Origin: Owenia fusiformis
Taxonomy: Eukaryota; Annelida; Polychaeta; Sabellida; Oweniidae
Length of the DNA stretch: 64,000 nucleotides
Reading direction: 5' to 3'
Assembly (NCBI GenBank): GCA_903813345.2
Contig: CAIIXF020000007.1
Coordinates: forward strand, 16,474,714-16,538,713
Shown: positions 1-11,225 of the stretch, in pieces
How positions within the stretch are numbered: position 1 is the stretch's first letter
Layout of the letters: each line of letters starts with the position of its first letter
Translations under genes and position numbers: made by a program
The notes under the pieces: model-generated
What the model was told of the DNA's origin: nothing
What the model saw: only the letters and a program-made list of their open reading frames with translations
Database searches by the model: none

Positions 1-344
1 GCTTCACAATGGCATAAAACAGCATGGAGGGTGTTGATACAGTTCATTTTATGCTAATATTAAAACATGCAAATTTGCTTAATTTTTCATCAAAATGGCC
101 AGTCACCAGCAGAAAATCTCCAAAATAGATTTGGCCAGCAATGAGTTAATGATGTTATATATCAAATGAAAGAGCTTGCCTTCTCCAGGAACCACATATT
201 ATCTGATAAGTTGCTGAAAATAGTCTTGGGCAGAGTCCTACAAGATTTAAAAAATGTGAATGATTTTTAGGGCTTAGTTTTTCATAATCCAATGACTTTT
301 ACTTCCATATTATCCAAATCTGTTAATGTTAACAACAAACATAC

Positions 345-525
345 CAATCTGCTGGCATCTATCTCATTTAGTGCGTTGGCAAAGAATTTCTGCATGCTAG
401 TTAGATGGTGATTTCTGATGTGTGCCAATATGCTGTAGACCAATCCTATCTCAACAAGATGCCTGTCTTCTACAGGCTGGTAGCCTCTGGATACAGTCAT
501 TATGACATCTGCCAATAATGGTGTC
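345..525 (-). CDS. Exon 5: DUF6589-type upstream region
   Basis: Acceptor TTTTCCAG at 526/527, in phase with exon 4. Encodes TPLLADVIMTVSRGYQPVED and a helical block. The donor TTG|GTATGT at 345/344 predicts further exons to the left of the window; the alternative is read-through to a stop at 282-284. Confidence 0.55.
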
Positions 526-3500
526 CTGGAAAATAGAACATGATTAGCATATACAATTACAAGTGAGCGATTCCAAAAACCATGTGACCTACAAAGAAAA
601 AAATGGAAACTCCATGGAGTAGCAAACCCAAACGTACCTATTATTTATGGAATAAATACAGTAGGTTAAAACAGGAAAGAATAATCTAATCCGATCAGAG
701 GTCACATGATCATGATGTCATCAGAGAGAAGTAACTGGAAATCTTTCAGTTAATACTTTATTTTCCTCAACACTAATTAAATTATCTTTAAATTATGCCA
801 ATTATGCTTATGCTCCCTGACAGTAAAGCAACAATGGAAAATCCTGATTTCAGGCAAAAAAAAAAATAAATTGTTAGGTTTTCACAGTATTTTTACAAAG
901 ATAAATTGATTAGTGAATCCCCATAACAGACAAATCTTCAAATCACACCCTGAGATTTTTTACTGTAAATGCTTGAATAAGACATATTTGTCCAATAATG
1001 TTTATACGTTACAGCCTTTTTTGCATCAAGTCTATGATGAAAGAGTTTGCAAATGAAAACACTGGTCTCTTGTAGAATTTAGTGTGAAAGATATTGGATA
1101 AACCGAGGTTGCAGGAATGAGTGAATGCAGTTAAGCCGAACCTAAACCATGACTGACACACATCTGATTGAAAATAAATTTGAATATTTAATCTGGTTTC
1201 ACAGAGTAATATATTACTTTTTGTTTTTTTTCTTCCTCACCTCTCCATCATTTCAGTGAAAAGCTCTTGGAACAAATCCAAGTCTTTTATTTCACTAAAA
1301 TCCTTCCTCAGCAAAGTTGAGTTGCTTTTATTTGGCCTAACTAGGCGTTTGACCTCTTCATTCAGCCTGACCATCAACTTTAGTACAATTGTCTTATAAG
1401 TGAACTTATTCACCAACAAATAATCACACATTTTGTTGTACTCCTTTCGTCGAATTGTCCTCACCAGGGCATCACTGTGTATATGTCGTGCAAGATCTCT
1501 ATCCTCCATGAAGCTGTGATGTTCGAATAAAGACCTTATATCAGCAGGGTTTGTTTCAGAATCCTCAACTTCTATATCTGTATCAGTGTCCACATTGGTA
1601 CTAACAGCTTGATCACCTTGTCTTTTAGGTTTCCTGATAACTTTTGGAGTTTTAGTTTCTTTTGGGAATGTTGTCTGAGCTGCCTTTGAGGCTACAAACC
1701 TTTCAGGTTCCTCGATATCATCTGGACTTAAGTCTGGTATATACTTCCTCTTACATCTTTCTTGCCTTGGTTTTGAGAAATAAGAACCCCAGCTTTTAAT
1801 TTTTAGATGCTTGGCCTTCAACTCTTTAATTGAATCATCAGTGAAGTTAGAATACTTTTTAATGTTTTCCATTATTCTATTCTGAGTCATTAGGTCATCT
1901 CTGATCCCCTTGAAGCAACCCCCACACATAGGGGCTGAATTGTCTTCACAGTACTTCAGCGCATCTAAACAATCTACACCTGGAAATAATCAGAATATAG
2001 TTATTGTGATTATTACAGTTCATGCCACTCAAGAAAATGGTGAACCCAAAGATTTATAAAATATAATAAGAAATAAGGATCTTGAGATATCATCAGACAT
2101 CATCTTGAAAGCCTTGTAACAAAGACAGCTTCTGTTCATCTTGATAAGACAAAACAGCAAGAAAAAGAAAACACTGAAATGAAGCATAAGATACATAATG
2201 CAGTCTACACCAACAAGAATGGGCTTTTAAGAGGTGAATCATGCATGCAACACCCTGATTTTTGTGAACACAGTCATCTTTCTTTCAAGGATTATGTAAC
2301 AAGTGAAGGATTATATACTTAGATATGGACTACATAACTAGTTAATACTTATGAAGCGATGTTTGAACTTCATATTAATTGTTTAATTATTTCTTGGGAA
2401 TGCATCATAATCAATGTATCTTTCCTCTTAAATGATTATTCATTCTTACTTACATAGGTAAACAATTTATTGGATACCCTACCTACAAGTCTTGCTAATC
2501 CATTTGGTATATCAGCTGCAAGACTTTCTGGGCTATCCAGAGCATAGGTTACACTGACTGGTCTTCTTTGTTTCATTTTACTTGTCCTATGACAGAGAAA
2601 GCATTGTACATGATTTAAAGTTTTGGGAACTGAGGGAATTGGCTTCTGATTTTTTCCATCTTCAACTGTTCCATTATCATTCATTGACTTGACTACAATG
2701 TCAGTGTCGGGTATTTCGGTTGAGGGATTCACTTCGGAATGTTTCGAATGTAAGTGTTTCAAAACTCTCTGTTGACCTTTGGTGTATTTTGCATATGTGT
2801 CTAAATCTCCAATACACTTATTACATAAGGCAACTGATTTCTGGGGTACTGCATCAAGAACTGATGTAAGAAGCTCAATTTTTTCCGCACATATGTCATT
2901 CACATCTATGATGCATATGTCTTTTGGATGGGCACATATTTTACAATGTTTTATATTTTCAAGTAATTCATTTGTATCATTTTTCTCATCCTGCATAATT
3001 ACTTCTGTTGTCGTTTCGGTGGTAGAGATGTCTTCTTCCACAGGGTTGTACCTGTAATAAGTACAAAAAACAATAATGTAGACCATGATACAGAGTCACT
3101 GAAGTTGAGGGATTTTCTTATGAATGGAATCTTTTTGATCCAATAGAAATTTTGTACATGTTAAGCTTACATAGTTACCCAATGGGGGTGGACCAGGGAA
3201 ATTAAATGAGACACTTTTTCAAACTGTTTTTATTCACAAGAACTCTTCAAAAATACTTCAAAAAGCATGCCATATACTGAACAATAATGAAAAGTTGGAG
3301 CATTTCTTATTTTCAATTTTGACCATGGCTTGAACTTGTTGAAAGCATTTTGCATAATTGCAATGCTGAGGGTCATATACATGTATATTCCACCAGTGAA
3401 TTCATTACAAAAGAAGTTCAAAACTTACTTATATGGAGGAATTCTACTGTCAATTTTAAGAGCAGCACTCTGTTTCTCTATTGCTCGTTCAAATGAATCA

Positions 3501-5116
3501 ATGATTTTAGAACTGTCTTTCAACCTGAAATTACACACACGAATCTATTTCACGGTGGATAATCAAATGGTAGACACAGCTGCAGACTGGCACTCAAGTA
3601 ACTTTTCACCCCAGTACAGAAAATCATGTAATTGGTAATAACCCAACAGTATCTCATTCATCTTCTGCAGAATCATCCAGACATCACTTCGCCAAATAGA
3701 TAAACCTTCTTCATCTCACCAATCACATAAAAAAATCCATAAACCCTGTCCAGTCAACTGATATCAATATTTGTATTCTCTTGCTATGCTCGCTCTTGTA
3801 GCTATCAAAATTGATTTCATAAAAAAATGTCCCCTTCATCAGCCAAAACCAAAAGGTACCAAGTGGGATATACATGTTAATCAGATACCTGTAAATCAAA
3901 GTCACAAATTGCTACATTGTATCCATACAGAGGGGAAGTAGAAAGTGGTGAAGACTTTTTCAAAAAAATAAACTTTTAGATGTATTGCTGAGGTCTAACC
4001 TTCTCATTTTGATGCAATAAATGCTGCTGGAGAAGGGTACTTAACTATTAACTATTAGAAAAATCATGAAAATATAGCCTAATATAGGTAAATTCTTCTA
4101 AAATACTTGAGAGTTGATGTAATTTTGGATGATCTTTCCAATGGTTTATCACACAAGGTATTATCTATTAATGTGTCAGCTGTAGTGGGGAGACTTTACT
4201 CACTTCGAGAGCCATGTTAGATTTTGAAACTTATGGCTCTCCAAAGAAGAAATGGACAGCTGAATAATAGTTACCTTTGATTTGAAACACGAATTATGAT
4301 CTGCGGCTTACTTTTGTTCTCTAACTATGTCATATACCATTATCATCCTTCCATGCAAAAAGGGAAAAAGAAGTATTTCAGCGCTCAAATACTTGCACGG
4401 ATTGATGATACCAATGTAAGACACAGTAAGAGACCAAAAGTAAGCCGCGGATCTCTTTATTCATGTTTTAAAGGTCACTATTATTCAGCTGTCCAAGTGC
4501 GCCGTGGGAAAGCTATTATATCAAAATCCACATAGCTTTCGCAGGAAGTAAGGGAGACTTATTTGACACCCTGTATAGCCTATATATTATGACACACATT
4601 AAGAAATATACACACAAGGCTATTCCTTGTTTCATATGGAAGCCTGTACATAGATATAACTTATTTTGCAAATATTCTTTTAAAAAATTGGATGAAAAAG
4701 ACTATGGCAAAAATTGAAATTTTGGGGAAATTTCACTCATGAGAAGAAAAATCAACTCTAAAATGATGTTGCATTTTTCTATTTTCTATTATTTTTTATT
4801 TTTGGAAACACTATTGATGAATCTAGATCATTATTAAGTTGCAGAACAATGAGAAAACTATACAAACAAAAAAATGGGCACATCCTTACCTCTTGAAGCA
4901 AGAATAGCATAGTTTCGCTGGCAATTTGATGATATTCCTCAGTTTCAGAATTCCTTCCCAACCCAAAACTCGATCTAGTTTTTCCCAGATGTTCTGCCTA
5001 CACCATTTGTCACCTTCAAACTTTATTGATGCACTAGTTACTTCATTGGTGCATATAATACATCTCTGGGTTGGTGTTGACTTTATTTCTTGCAGCAACC
5101 TTTGGGACACAGACAT
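345..5116 (-). CDS. Multi-exon gene with three C4 (ZAD-like) modules, N-terminal part of a DUF6589-type protein (3' end outside window)
   Basis: Five coding exons (4890-5116, 3429-3524, 2483-3051, 1241-1979, 345-525) join in one frame with GT..AG introns and give about 604 residues. The product has three modules of the form CxxC, 30-60 residues, CxxC, then a helix: residues about 19-75, 155-215 and 260-350. They resemble ZAD-type zinc modules. After a charged linker comes a helical region ending in a stretch (VYSILAHIRNHHLTSMQKFF) that I recognise as typical of animal DUF6589-type proteins, a family of unclear function often linked to mobile elements. The start ATG at 5116 follows an intron acceptor 11 bases upstream, so a 5' UTR intron is likely. 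The last exon has a good donor at 344; otherwise it reads on to a stop at 282. Exon structure is seen; family assignment is inference. Confidence 0.65.
526..1240 (-). other. Intron 4 of the C4-module gene
   Basis: 715 bases between exons 4 and 5. AT-rich, with an A-run near 855. I see no second gene or mobile element in it. Confidence 0.5.
1241..1979 (-). CDS. Exon 4: end of third C4 module, acidic linker, helical region
   Basis: Begins with residues that complete the third module (CEDNSAPMCGGC). A basic and acidic low-complexity linker follows, then helices around EYNKMCDYLLVNKFTYK. Donor GAGAG|GTGAGG at 1241/1240 lies directly before an in-frame TGA that splicing removes. Confidence 0.65.
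1980..2482 (-). other. Intron 3 of the C4-module gene
   Basis: 503 AT-rich bases between exons 3 and 4. No other feature recognised. Confidence 0.5.
2483..3051 (-). CDS. Exon 3: second C4 module and start of the third
   Basis: Acceptor TTATTACAG at the right end. Contains CKIC and CNKC pairs (second module) and CFLC opening the third. A donor GTAG|GTAGGG at 2483 leaves one base, which exactly matches the phase of exon 4. A stronger-looking GTAAGT at 2453 gives the wrong phase. Confidence 0.6.
3429..3524 (-). CDS. Exon 2: helix after the first C4 module
   Basis: A 96-base exon encoding LKDSSKIIDSFERAIEKQ and following residues. Acceptor TTTCAG and donor AA|GTAAGT are both strong, and phases fit exons 1 and 3. 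It has no start codon of its own. Confidence 0.6.
3525..4889 (-). other. Intron 1 of the C4-module gene, containing a MITE
   Basis: Large first intron. Its only recognisable content is the hAT-like MITE at 4196-4551; the rest is AT-rich and unremarkable. Confidence 0.5.
4196..4551 (+). mobile_element. hAT-like MITE, copy 1 (356 bp)
   Basis: Begins TTACTCACTTCGAGAGCC and ends CTTTCGCAGGAAGTAA. It is flanked by the direct repeat GGGAGACT at 4188-4195 and 4552-4559, an 8-bp target-site duplication. The ends are imperfect inverted repeats. The same family recurs at 9352-10067 and 27757-28352. It has no transposase, so it is non-autonomous; the 8-bp duplication fits hAT elements. Confidence 0.85.
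4890..5116 (-). CDS. Exon 1: first C4 module
   Basis: Starts MSVSQRLLQE and carries CIIC and CYSC pairs about 50 residues apart. Donor AG|GTAAGG at 4890/4889, ending two bases into a codon. A TTTTACAG acceptor lies just upstream of the ATG, so transcription probably starts farther right. Confidence 0.65.
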
Positions 5117-5689
5117 CTTTGGTGGTGCTGTAAAACATACAAGTGTTATAAACCTTACTGTGGTCTTTTAAGTTAATTTTGCATTCAATTTAGTCATAAT
5201 TCCCACATTGGGAAAAGTGACTGTTCACTTGGCTGGATTTTGTTCATTGTGTTGACTGTGATGCCATTAGATATTAATATTATTAGACTAAGAGCCTAAG
5301 TGAACATTTGTGCAAAGCAAATTTGCAGTATGTATTTCCCGCAGCCTGTAGGGCGAGGGAAATACATGCTGCAAAAATCATTGAAAGTGCAACAGGTATT
5401 GCCCGAACATGAATGAAATATTTGTTTTATTATATCATTGCTAGACATTCTCTATGATCATATTTTAATTAATCAAAGTTAACATCACATTCAAGTATCA
5501 CTGTGTATCATTTTATTACCCTAATTGAAGAAGCTGTGAAATACGCTATAGTATTTTTGATCACATGGTACTGAATCAGCCAATCAAATCACACAATTTC
5601 TAGCAATGATATAAAAATAGTACCGTGGGTACTGGGGTCACATGGTGTTGCTCAAAAGTGAATGATGGCTAAAATGACAGAAAATAAAA
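5117..5689. other. Upstream flank of the C4-module gene; nothing recognised
   Basis: AT-rich sequence containing the 5' flank and probable 5' UTR intron of the minus-strand gene. No convincing ORF or repeat is visible, apart from a short GC-richer patch near 5340-5360. Confidence 0.4.
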
Positions 5690-6760
5690 AAAAAAACGGA
5701 TATAATTTTTTGACGATTTTTTGTAACAAAATTATTTCAAGCCACTTGCCACTATTTTGGACTGAATGAGAGACAGATGGACAAATCAATGTTAAGTACA
5801 AAAACACAAATGTGTACATAATGTCCCCACCAATGGGTGATCCCATCAAATGGTTATCCTGAAAATGAGTAGACAAGACTTTACCGACCGACACAATTTG
5901 AGGACGGGAAATCCAAAATGGCCACCTTAAAATCTACCCAGAATGCCAAAAATTTAGTCAGTTCTAGATTTTCATACTAAGAACCACCCCTGAAAATTTG
6001 AAATTGATCCGTCCCACAGTTAACCAGAAAACATGTAAACAAGACTTTACAGACAAGATTTTAGGATGGAATAGCCAAAATGGCTACCTTGACATTTACC
6101 CAGAATGTCAAAAAACTAATCTGTTTTAGATTTTCATACTAAGAATCATCCCTGAAAATTTGAAATTGATCTACCAAATGGTTCACCTGAAAATGCGTAG
6201 ACAAGACAAGACTTTACAGACAAGATTTTGGGACGGAAAATCCAAAATGGCCACCTTAAAATCTACCCAGAATGCCCAAAATTTAGTGAGTTCTAGATTT
6301 TCATACTAAGAACCACCCCTGAAAATTTGAAATTGATCCGTCTCACAGTTAACCAGAAAACATGTAAACAAGACTTTACAGACAAGATTTTAGGATGGAA
6401 TATCCAAAATGGCTACCTTGACATTTACCCAGAATGTCAAAAAACTAATCTGTTTTAGATTTTCATACTAAGAATCATCCCTAAAAATTTGAAATTACCA
6501 AATGGTTCACCTGAAAATGCGTAGACAAGACAAGACTTTACAGACAAGATTTTGGGACGGAAATCCAAAATAGCTGCCTTGACATTTACGCAGAATGCCA
6601 AAAAACTAATCAGATCTAGATTTTCATACTAAGAATCATCTCTGAAAATTTGAAATTGATCTACCAAATGGTTCACCTGAAAATGTGTAGACAAGACTTT
6701 AGAGACAAGATTTTAGGACGGAAAATCCAAAATGGCCGACAATAAAAAAGTAATTATGAA
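5690..6760 (+). repeat. Minisatellite array, about 160-bp units in a two-unit higher-order pattern
   Basis: The phrase around 'ggacggaaaatccaaaatgg' recurs near 5905, 6063, 6230, 6393, 6555 and 6715, giving units of about 158-167 bp. Units 1 and 3 share one variant text and units 2 and 4 another, so the higher-order repeat is about 325 bp. The lead-in (5690-5900) matches text near 10300-10370, so the array belongs to a dispersed family. Confidence 0.8.
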
Positions 6761-6829
6761 TTTTGCTGATTCCTTTTTACAAAATTATCACATATAACTA
6801 CTGTTAACAATAACATAGGCTTTTACAAC

Positions 6830-7400
6830 CAGAACAACGGCAACGCCAAAGCATAGCGAATTCCATCAAACAGGCATGGATGGCATTTTTACAAACAAAG
6901 TATATAGCAAAAATGGCAGGCATTTTTCAAAATGGCCGCCTTCTACCAAAAGTGTCATTAGACCATTTGCCATACTTATAGTATTCACATACCAAATATG
7001 AACAAAATCGCTCCACTACTTTTCGAGTTATAGTATAAAATACATTAAAATGGCGGCCATTTTGAAAAATGGCCGCCTTCTACCAAAAGTGTCATTAGAC
7101 AGTGTGCCATGCTTACAGTATTCACATACCAAATATGAACAAAATCGCTTCACTACTTTTCGAGTTATAGTAAAATATGTTAAAATGACGGCCATTTTTC
7201 AAAATGGCGGCCATTTTTTAAAATGGCCACCTTCTACCAAAAGTGTCTTTAACCGTAGACAGTGTCGATGTTTATAGTATTCGCATACCAAATATGAAAA
7301 AATCGCTCCACTACTTTTCGAGTTACAGCAAAAATCGTAAAATAACAAGTAAAGGCCGCCATTTTTCAAGATGGCTGCCATGTGCTCCTTTAATATCTAC
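6830..7400 (+). repeat. Minisatellite array with 'aaaatggccgcc' blocks, about 130-150-bp units
   Basis: About three and a half units, each with an AAAATGGC(C/G)GCC palindrome, 'accaaaagtgtcatta', 'cataccaaatatgaac' and 'ccactacttttcgagtt'. The same unit occurs reversed at 37735-38175 and 53665-54120. The leader at 6830-6910 reappears reversed at about 54255-54330. ORFs across it are repeat artefacts. Confidence 0.85.
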
Positions 7401-7444
7401 ATTTCTAGCTTTATTAATGTCCTATATAATTTTTTTACATCTAA

Positions 7445-8492
7445 AACATATTGCTGACGCAGAATGCAAATTGCGCCAAAGTGACATCATTGGCACAATC
7501 GCTGAGGGGAGGAGAGGCTTAGGTAATTATGGGACTGTCCCGTGGTCAAAGGCAAGTGTGCAAGAGACAAGAGGAGGCAAATGGTAACATCAGAGATCAG
7601 GAAAGCTGAAGAGGAGAAACGAAGAGTCAGAGCAGTGGGCATGAAGAGCCAAGGGGCATGGCTTAACTGGGAGACAGTAGAGAGTAGAGGGATGACAGGA
7701 AATCAGCTATTACAATCAGGTGATGTTTCCATGTCCTTCTTTTTGCGGGCAATCTCCAACACTCTACCATCAGCGACTAATCTGGCATTGTGGAACATGC
7801 TTGATGACCCAACATGCCCATTGTGCAAGGAAAAACCAGCCTCACTCAGGCATGTGCTCAGTTCCTGTAGAGTAGCTCTAAGTGAGCACAGGTATACATG
7901 GCGTCATGACCAAGTCCTAAAAGAAATAGCAAGGACCATTGAACCCATTTTAGAGTCGCAGGGAGCTAAGGAGGCCACAACAAATGCAGTCAGACCTGCA
8001 TATATCAAATTTCAAAAAGCAGGAGAGGAAACCAGAACTAAACACCAGCCCATACCTGAAAGAGGTATTCTCCACTCATCTACTGACTGGGAAATGAAAG
8101 TAGACCTAGCCAAACAGCTCGTCTTTCCTCAACAAGTAGCCATCAGAAACCTAAGGCCTGACATTGTCATCACTTCTGAAGCAGCCAAATGTGTAATACT
8201 TGTTGAACTAACAGTCCCATGGGAAGAACGAATTGAAGAATCCAATGAGCTAAAGCGGTCAAAATATGAGGACCTTTTGTCAGAAGCTCGACAGGGAGGG
8301 TGGAAAGCATATTGCTTTCCAGTAGAAGTTGGCTGTAGAGGTTTCTCAGCAAAATCAGTAAGCTGGATGCTTAAGTCTTTGGGAATAACAGCAGTGAAGA
8401 GGAAGAGAGCCATCACATCCATTGGAAGAGAAGCAGAGAGATGTTCAAGATGGCTGTGGCTAAGGCGAAATGCCAGTTGGCTCCGTCAATAA
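7445..8492 (+). pseudogene. 3' end of an R2-type/RLE non-LTR retrotransposon ORF2, frameshifted
   Basis: The C-terminal part of a retrotransposon polyprotein, without its reverse transcriptase. A zinc-knuckle-like CPLC..H..C lies near 7815-7870. It is followed by RPDIVI and VELTVPWEERIEE near 8150-8240, matching the PD-(D/E)xK restriction-like endonuclease layout of R2/CRE-type elements. The text starts in one frame near 7445 (AECKLRQSDIIGTIAEG) and moves to another frame near 7545-7587, where the first meets a stop. The copy is therefore 5'-truncated and frameshifted. The protein family is recognised from memory; clade is uncertain. Confidence 0.7.
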
Positions 8493-8835
8493 TTTTTTTT
8501 TAACTTTTGACCCTTTTATACCTATCCTTGGTTGTCGGTAGAGTGTGCACAGCAACGAGCCTGCACTTGGCCGGTAATTGGGAGTTTTACAATGAGGGAA
8601 TGCACAGTATCAAACCTGCAATCCTCTTGTAAGTTATGATTTTGACCAATTGATGATGCCTGCATTGGTGGTAATTTAACTACCAATAAACGCCAGGCAC
8701 CAACCTTGGGGAAGGTGTTCTGTCACGGGTGTTCCACTGTGTATATCACAGCGGATGGGGCGTATACAGCAAGAGATGCTCACTCGGCCGGGCCTGGCCT
8801 CGCACCCGGCAGGCACTCATCAATCATTTAAGGGG
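8493..8835 (+). mobile_element. Probable 3' UTR/tail of the RLE retrotransposon copy
   Basis: GC-richer than its surroundings. It contains AATAAA near 8683 and a GC-rich stretch near 8780-8815, and stops where minisatellite-like text resumes near 8840. Assignment to the retroelement is inferred from position. Confidence 0.45.
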
Positions 8836-8839
8836 GTGT

Positions 8840-9175
8840 AAACGGACTTTAGAAAGTTTTTCCATCAAATCGGAGCAACTTTAGCGTCTCATACGTTTGT
8901 TTAAACATAAACACCTAAATTACTGTAAATTTGGCACTAAAATGGCTGCCATTTTGAAATGGGCGGCCATTTTGAAAATCGGCTTTCGAGCAGAACTTCT
9001 ACTTCCATAGGGTATATGTGTACAAAATATGAACAAAATCAGGCCAACGGTATTTGAGTTATTGCCTGGACGGACGGACGTACGTATGGACGGACGGACA
9101 GACGGACGGACAGACGGAGGCGTTCCCTATATCCCTCCAAACTTTGTTCGATGGGATAACAAAGTACACCTGAAA
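8840..9175 (+). repeat. Partial 'aaaatggctgcc' repeat ending in a GACG/GACA microsatellite
   Basis: One unit related to the 6830-7400 family. It is followed by 'ggccaacggtatttgagtta' and a (GGAC)n-like run at 9068-9120. The reverse of this end occurs at about 37680-37745. This looks like one terminus of the dispersed family. Confidence 0.65.
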
Positions 9176-9351
9176 TTATTTATAAAGCTACTAAATAGTT
9201 AAAGTATGAAAACTCAAAAATACCATTCAATACAAAGTAGTATCACGCGCGTGAATAGTATTGTAACTTTTCTTAAGACATTCAAAATGGCTGACATGAC
9301 TGAGCTAACAGGTCCAAAACCTATTCAGATGTAGAATGAATTGAGCTGAAC

Positions 9352-10067
9352 TTACTCACTTCGAGAGCCATGATAGATTTTGAAACTTATGGCTCTCAAA
9401 CGGGGAAGTGAACAGCTGATTAATAGTGACCTTTGAAATCGAATTAAGTCGATCCGCGGCTTAATTTTGGTCTCTAACTGTGTCTTACATCAGTATCATC
9501 AATCCGTGTAAGTATTGGAGCGCTGAAGTACTTCCTTTTCGATCAAGACTTGTAATTGTTAGTCGAGTGAATGTTTTTACTGCCAAATTCCAATATGGCG
9601 TTTTCTGCTCGGACATTTTCGTAAATCTCCAGAGGTTGTCCGAACCTAACTAATTCTCAAAATTCATTTCGTTTGTTGCGTATCTCGCTCCTAGCAAACC
9701 GCCATATTGGAAATAGGTCTAAAAAACATTCACTCGATGAACAATTTACAAGTCTTGATCGAAAAGGAAGTACTTCAGCGCTCCAATACTTACACGGATT
9801 GATGATACTGATGTAAGACACAGTTAGAGACCAAAAGTAAGCTGCGGATCGACTTAATTCGATTTCAAAGGTCTTGATCGAAAAAGAAGTATTTCAGCGC
9901 TCTAATACTTACACGGATTGAAGATACTGATGTAAGACACAGTTAGAGACCAAAAGTAAGCTGCAGATCGACTTAATTCGATTTCAAAGGTCACAATCAT
10001 TCAACTGTCCAAATGCTCCGTGGGAAAGCTATTATATCAAAATCCAAATAGCTTTCGCAGGAAGTAA
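9352..10067 (+). mobile_element. hAT-like MITE, copy 2 (716 bp, internally duplicated)
   Basis: Starts TTACTCACTTCGAGAGCC and ends TTTCGCAGGAAGTAA. The direct repeat AGCTGAAC flanks it (9344-9351 and 10068-10075). The interior is a large imperfect palindrome. About 117 bp near 9756-9873 is repeated in tandem at about 9873-9990, which explains its greater length. Confidence 0.87.
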
Positions 10068-10079
10068 AGCTGAACAAGA

Positions 10080-10380
10080 TGTTAAAGTTTTAAAAGCGTT
10101 TTGACTTCAAAATGGCCGACAGGAAGTAGGTATTGAGTTAAAAAAATTTCATCCACATCTGTATGCACTCATAAGTTATCCCTGAAAATTTGAAGGTGAT
10201 ATCTGTAGCGGTTTTGGAGAAAACTGCCAGACGTACGGACAGACAAACGGACAGACAGATGCACCTAGGCTGACAATATGGCCCCACACTATGTGGTGGG
10301 GACATAAAAATGGCTGGAAATAAAAAAATGGATATAATTTTTTGCCAACAAAATTATTTCATGCAACTAACCCCAGAATT
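10080..10380 (+). repeat. Dispersed repeat fragment related to 5690-5900
   Basis: Contains 'aatggccgacaggaagtagg', a GACA/GACG-rich patch near 10230-10260, and a CCCCACAC/GTGGTGGGG hairpin near 10283-10303. It then runs into text shared with 5690-5740. Confidence 0.55.
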
Positions 10381-10418
10381 TTTCGGTCTCCTACCCCCCA
10401 GAATTTTTCGGTCAACAC

Positions 10419-10434
10419 CCCCCCCCCCCCCCCA
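10419..10434 (+). repeat. Poly-C tract
   Basis: A run of about 16-17 cytosines. Nearby ORFs crossing it are not credible genes. Confidence 0.9.
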
Positions 10435-10542
10435 GAATTTTGCATCCATACCCCCCGTACATTTTTTAATGGATGGAATGGCCCAATTTGAATTCGAAAA
10501 AATTTTTAAAATTGAATCGGATTCAAATTTTTTAAATTTTAA

Positions 10543-10945
10543 GGTACAGCTGGAAAGTAACATTTTGGTAAAAAATTGCTATACCTGCACATGTTATTTT
10601 CTGGTACAAAATAAAGTATGAAGGCATGTGTCAATTTCCTTGCTTTTTTCAGGAAAGTATCATTACATTGTCTTCTTTTAGAATATCTGGTAGGGGTTCA
10701 ATGGAAACTCCAGAAAATTCTGATATTTCACACTTTCTATTTTCCAAATTTTCTTTCAAAGTTTCCAGACAACACAGGAGCTACCATTGACCTGTTTCCA
10801 GATATTATAAAAGTAAACAGTGTAATGATACTTTCCTGAAAAAAGCAAGGAAATACACACATGACTTCATACTTAATTCTGTACCAGAAAATAACATGTG
10901 CAGGTATAGCAATTTTTTACCAAAATGTTACTTTCCAGCTGAACC
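10543..10945. mobile_element. Foldback MITE with TTAA target duplication (piggyBac-type)
   Basis: Arms of about 120 bp (10543-10665 and 10822-10945) are near-perfect inverted complements. The outer ends read GGTACAGCTGGAAAG and its complement, flanked on both sides by TTAA (10539-10542, 10946-10949). TTAA is the piggyBac target. No transposase is present. Confidence 0.75.
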
Positions 10946-11145
10946 TTAAACGACGATTATGTAGCAAAGTCAGAAGAATGCAATTTAAAACATACCTCAC
11001 TCGAAGCGTCTTGTTACTCGATACCTCCCCAGTCACCAACCAACTCTAATACAAACAGTCTTGCGTTAAAGAGGCCAAATATTACAGTAAATAACGATTT
11101 TCATCACTTGGAAAGTTACGCCGGAAGTGTTTCTACCATTCTCAA

Positions 11146-11170
11146 AATTCATTTCGTTCGTTGCGTACCT
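11146..11170 (+). repeat. Short fragment of the hAT-like MITE interior
   Basis: Matches text at about 9659-9685 of MITE copy 2 ('tcaaaattcatttcgtt'). It sits without MITE ends, so it is a relic or a shared motif. Confidence 0.35.
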
Positions 11171-11225
11171 TTGGATGACGTCGAACCCGGGTTTTAAAGG
11201 CGTAACTTCTGGATGAATCGGGGCA

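Noticed and set aside
2779-3057. Plus-strand ORF opposite exon 3
   Set aside because: Antisense shadow of the spliced minus-strand exon.
4296-4535. 79-codon plus-strand ORF
   Set aside because: It lies entirely inside hAT-like MITE copy 1 and is not open in the other copies.
7050-7400. ORFs in the 'aaaatggccgcc' minisatellite
   Set aside because: Repeat translation on both strands; no codon or domain support.
8129-8422. Minus-strand ORFs opposite the retrotransposon endonuclease region
   Set aside because: Antisense shadows of a recognised protein on the plus strand.
10310-10621. 103-codon ORF across the poly-C tract
   Set aside because: Low-complexity translation; no family resemblance, and it runs into the TTAA MITE.
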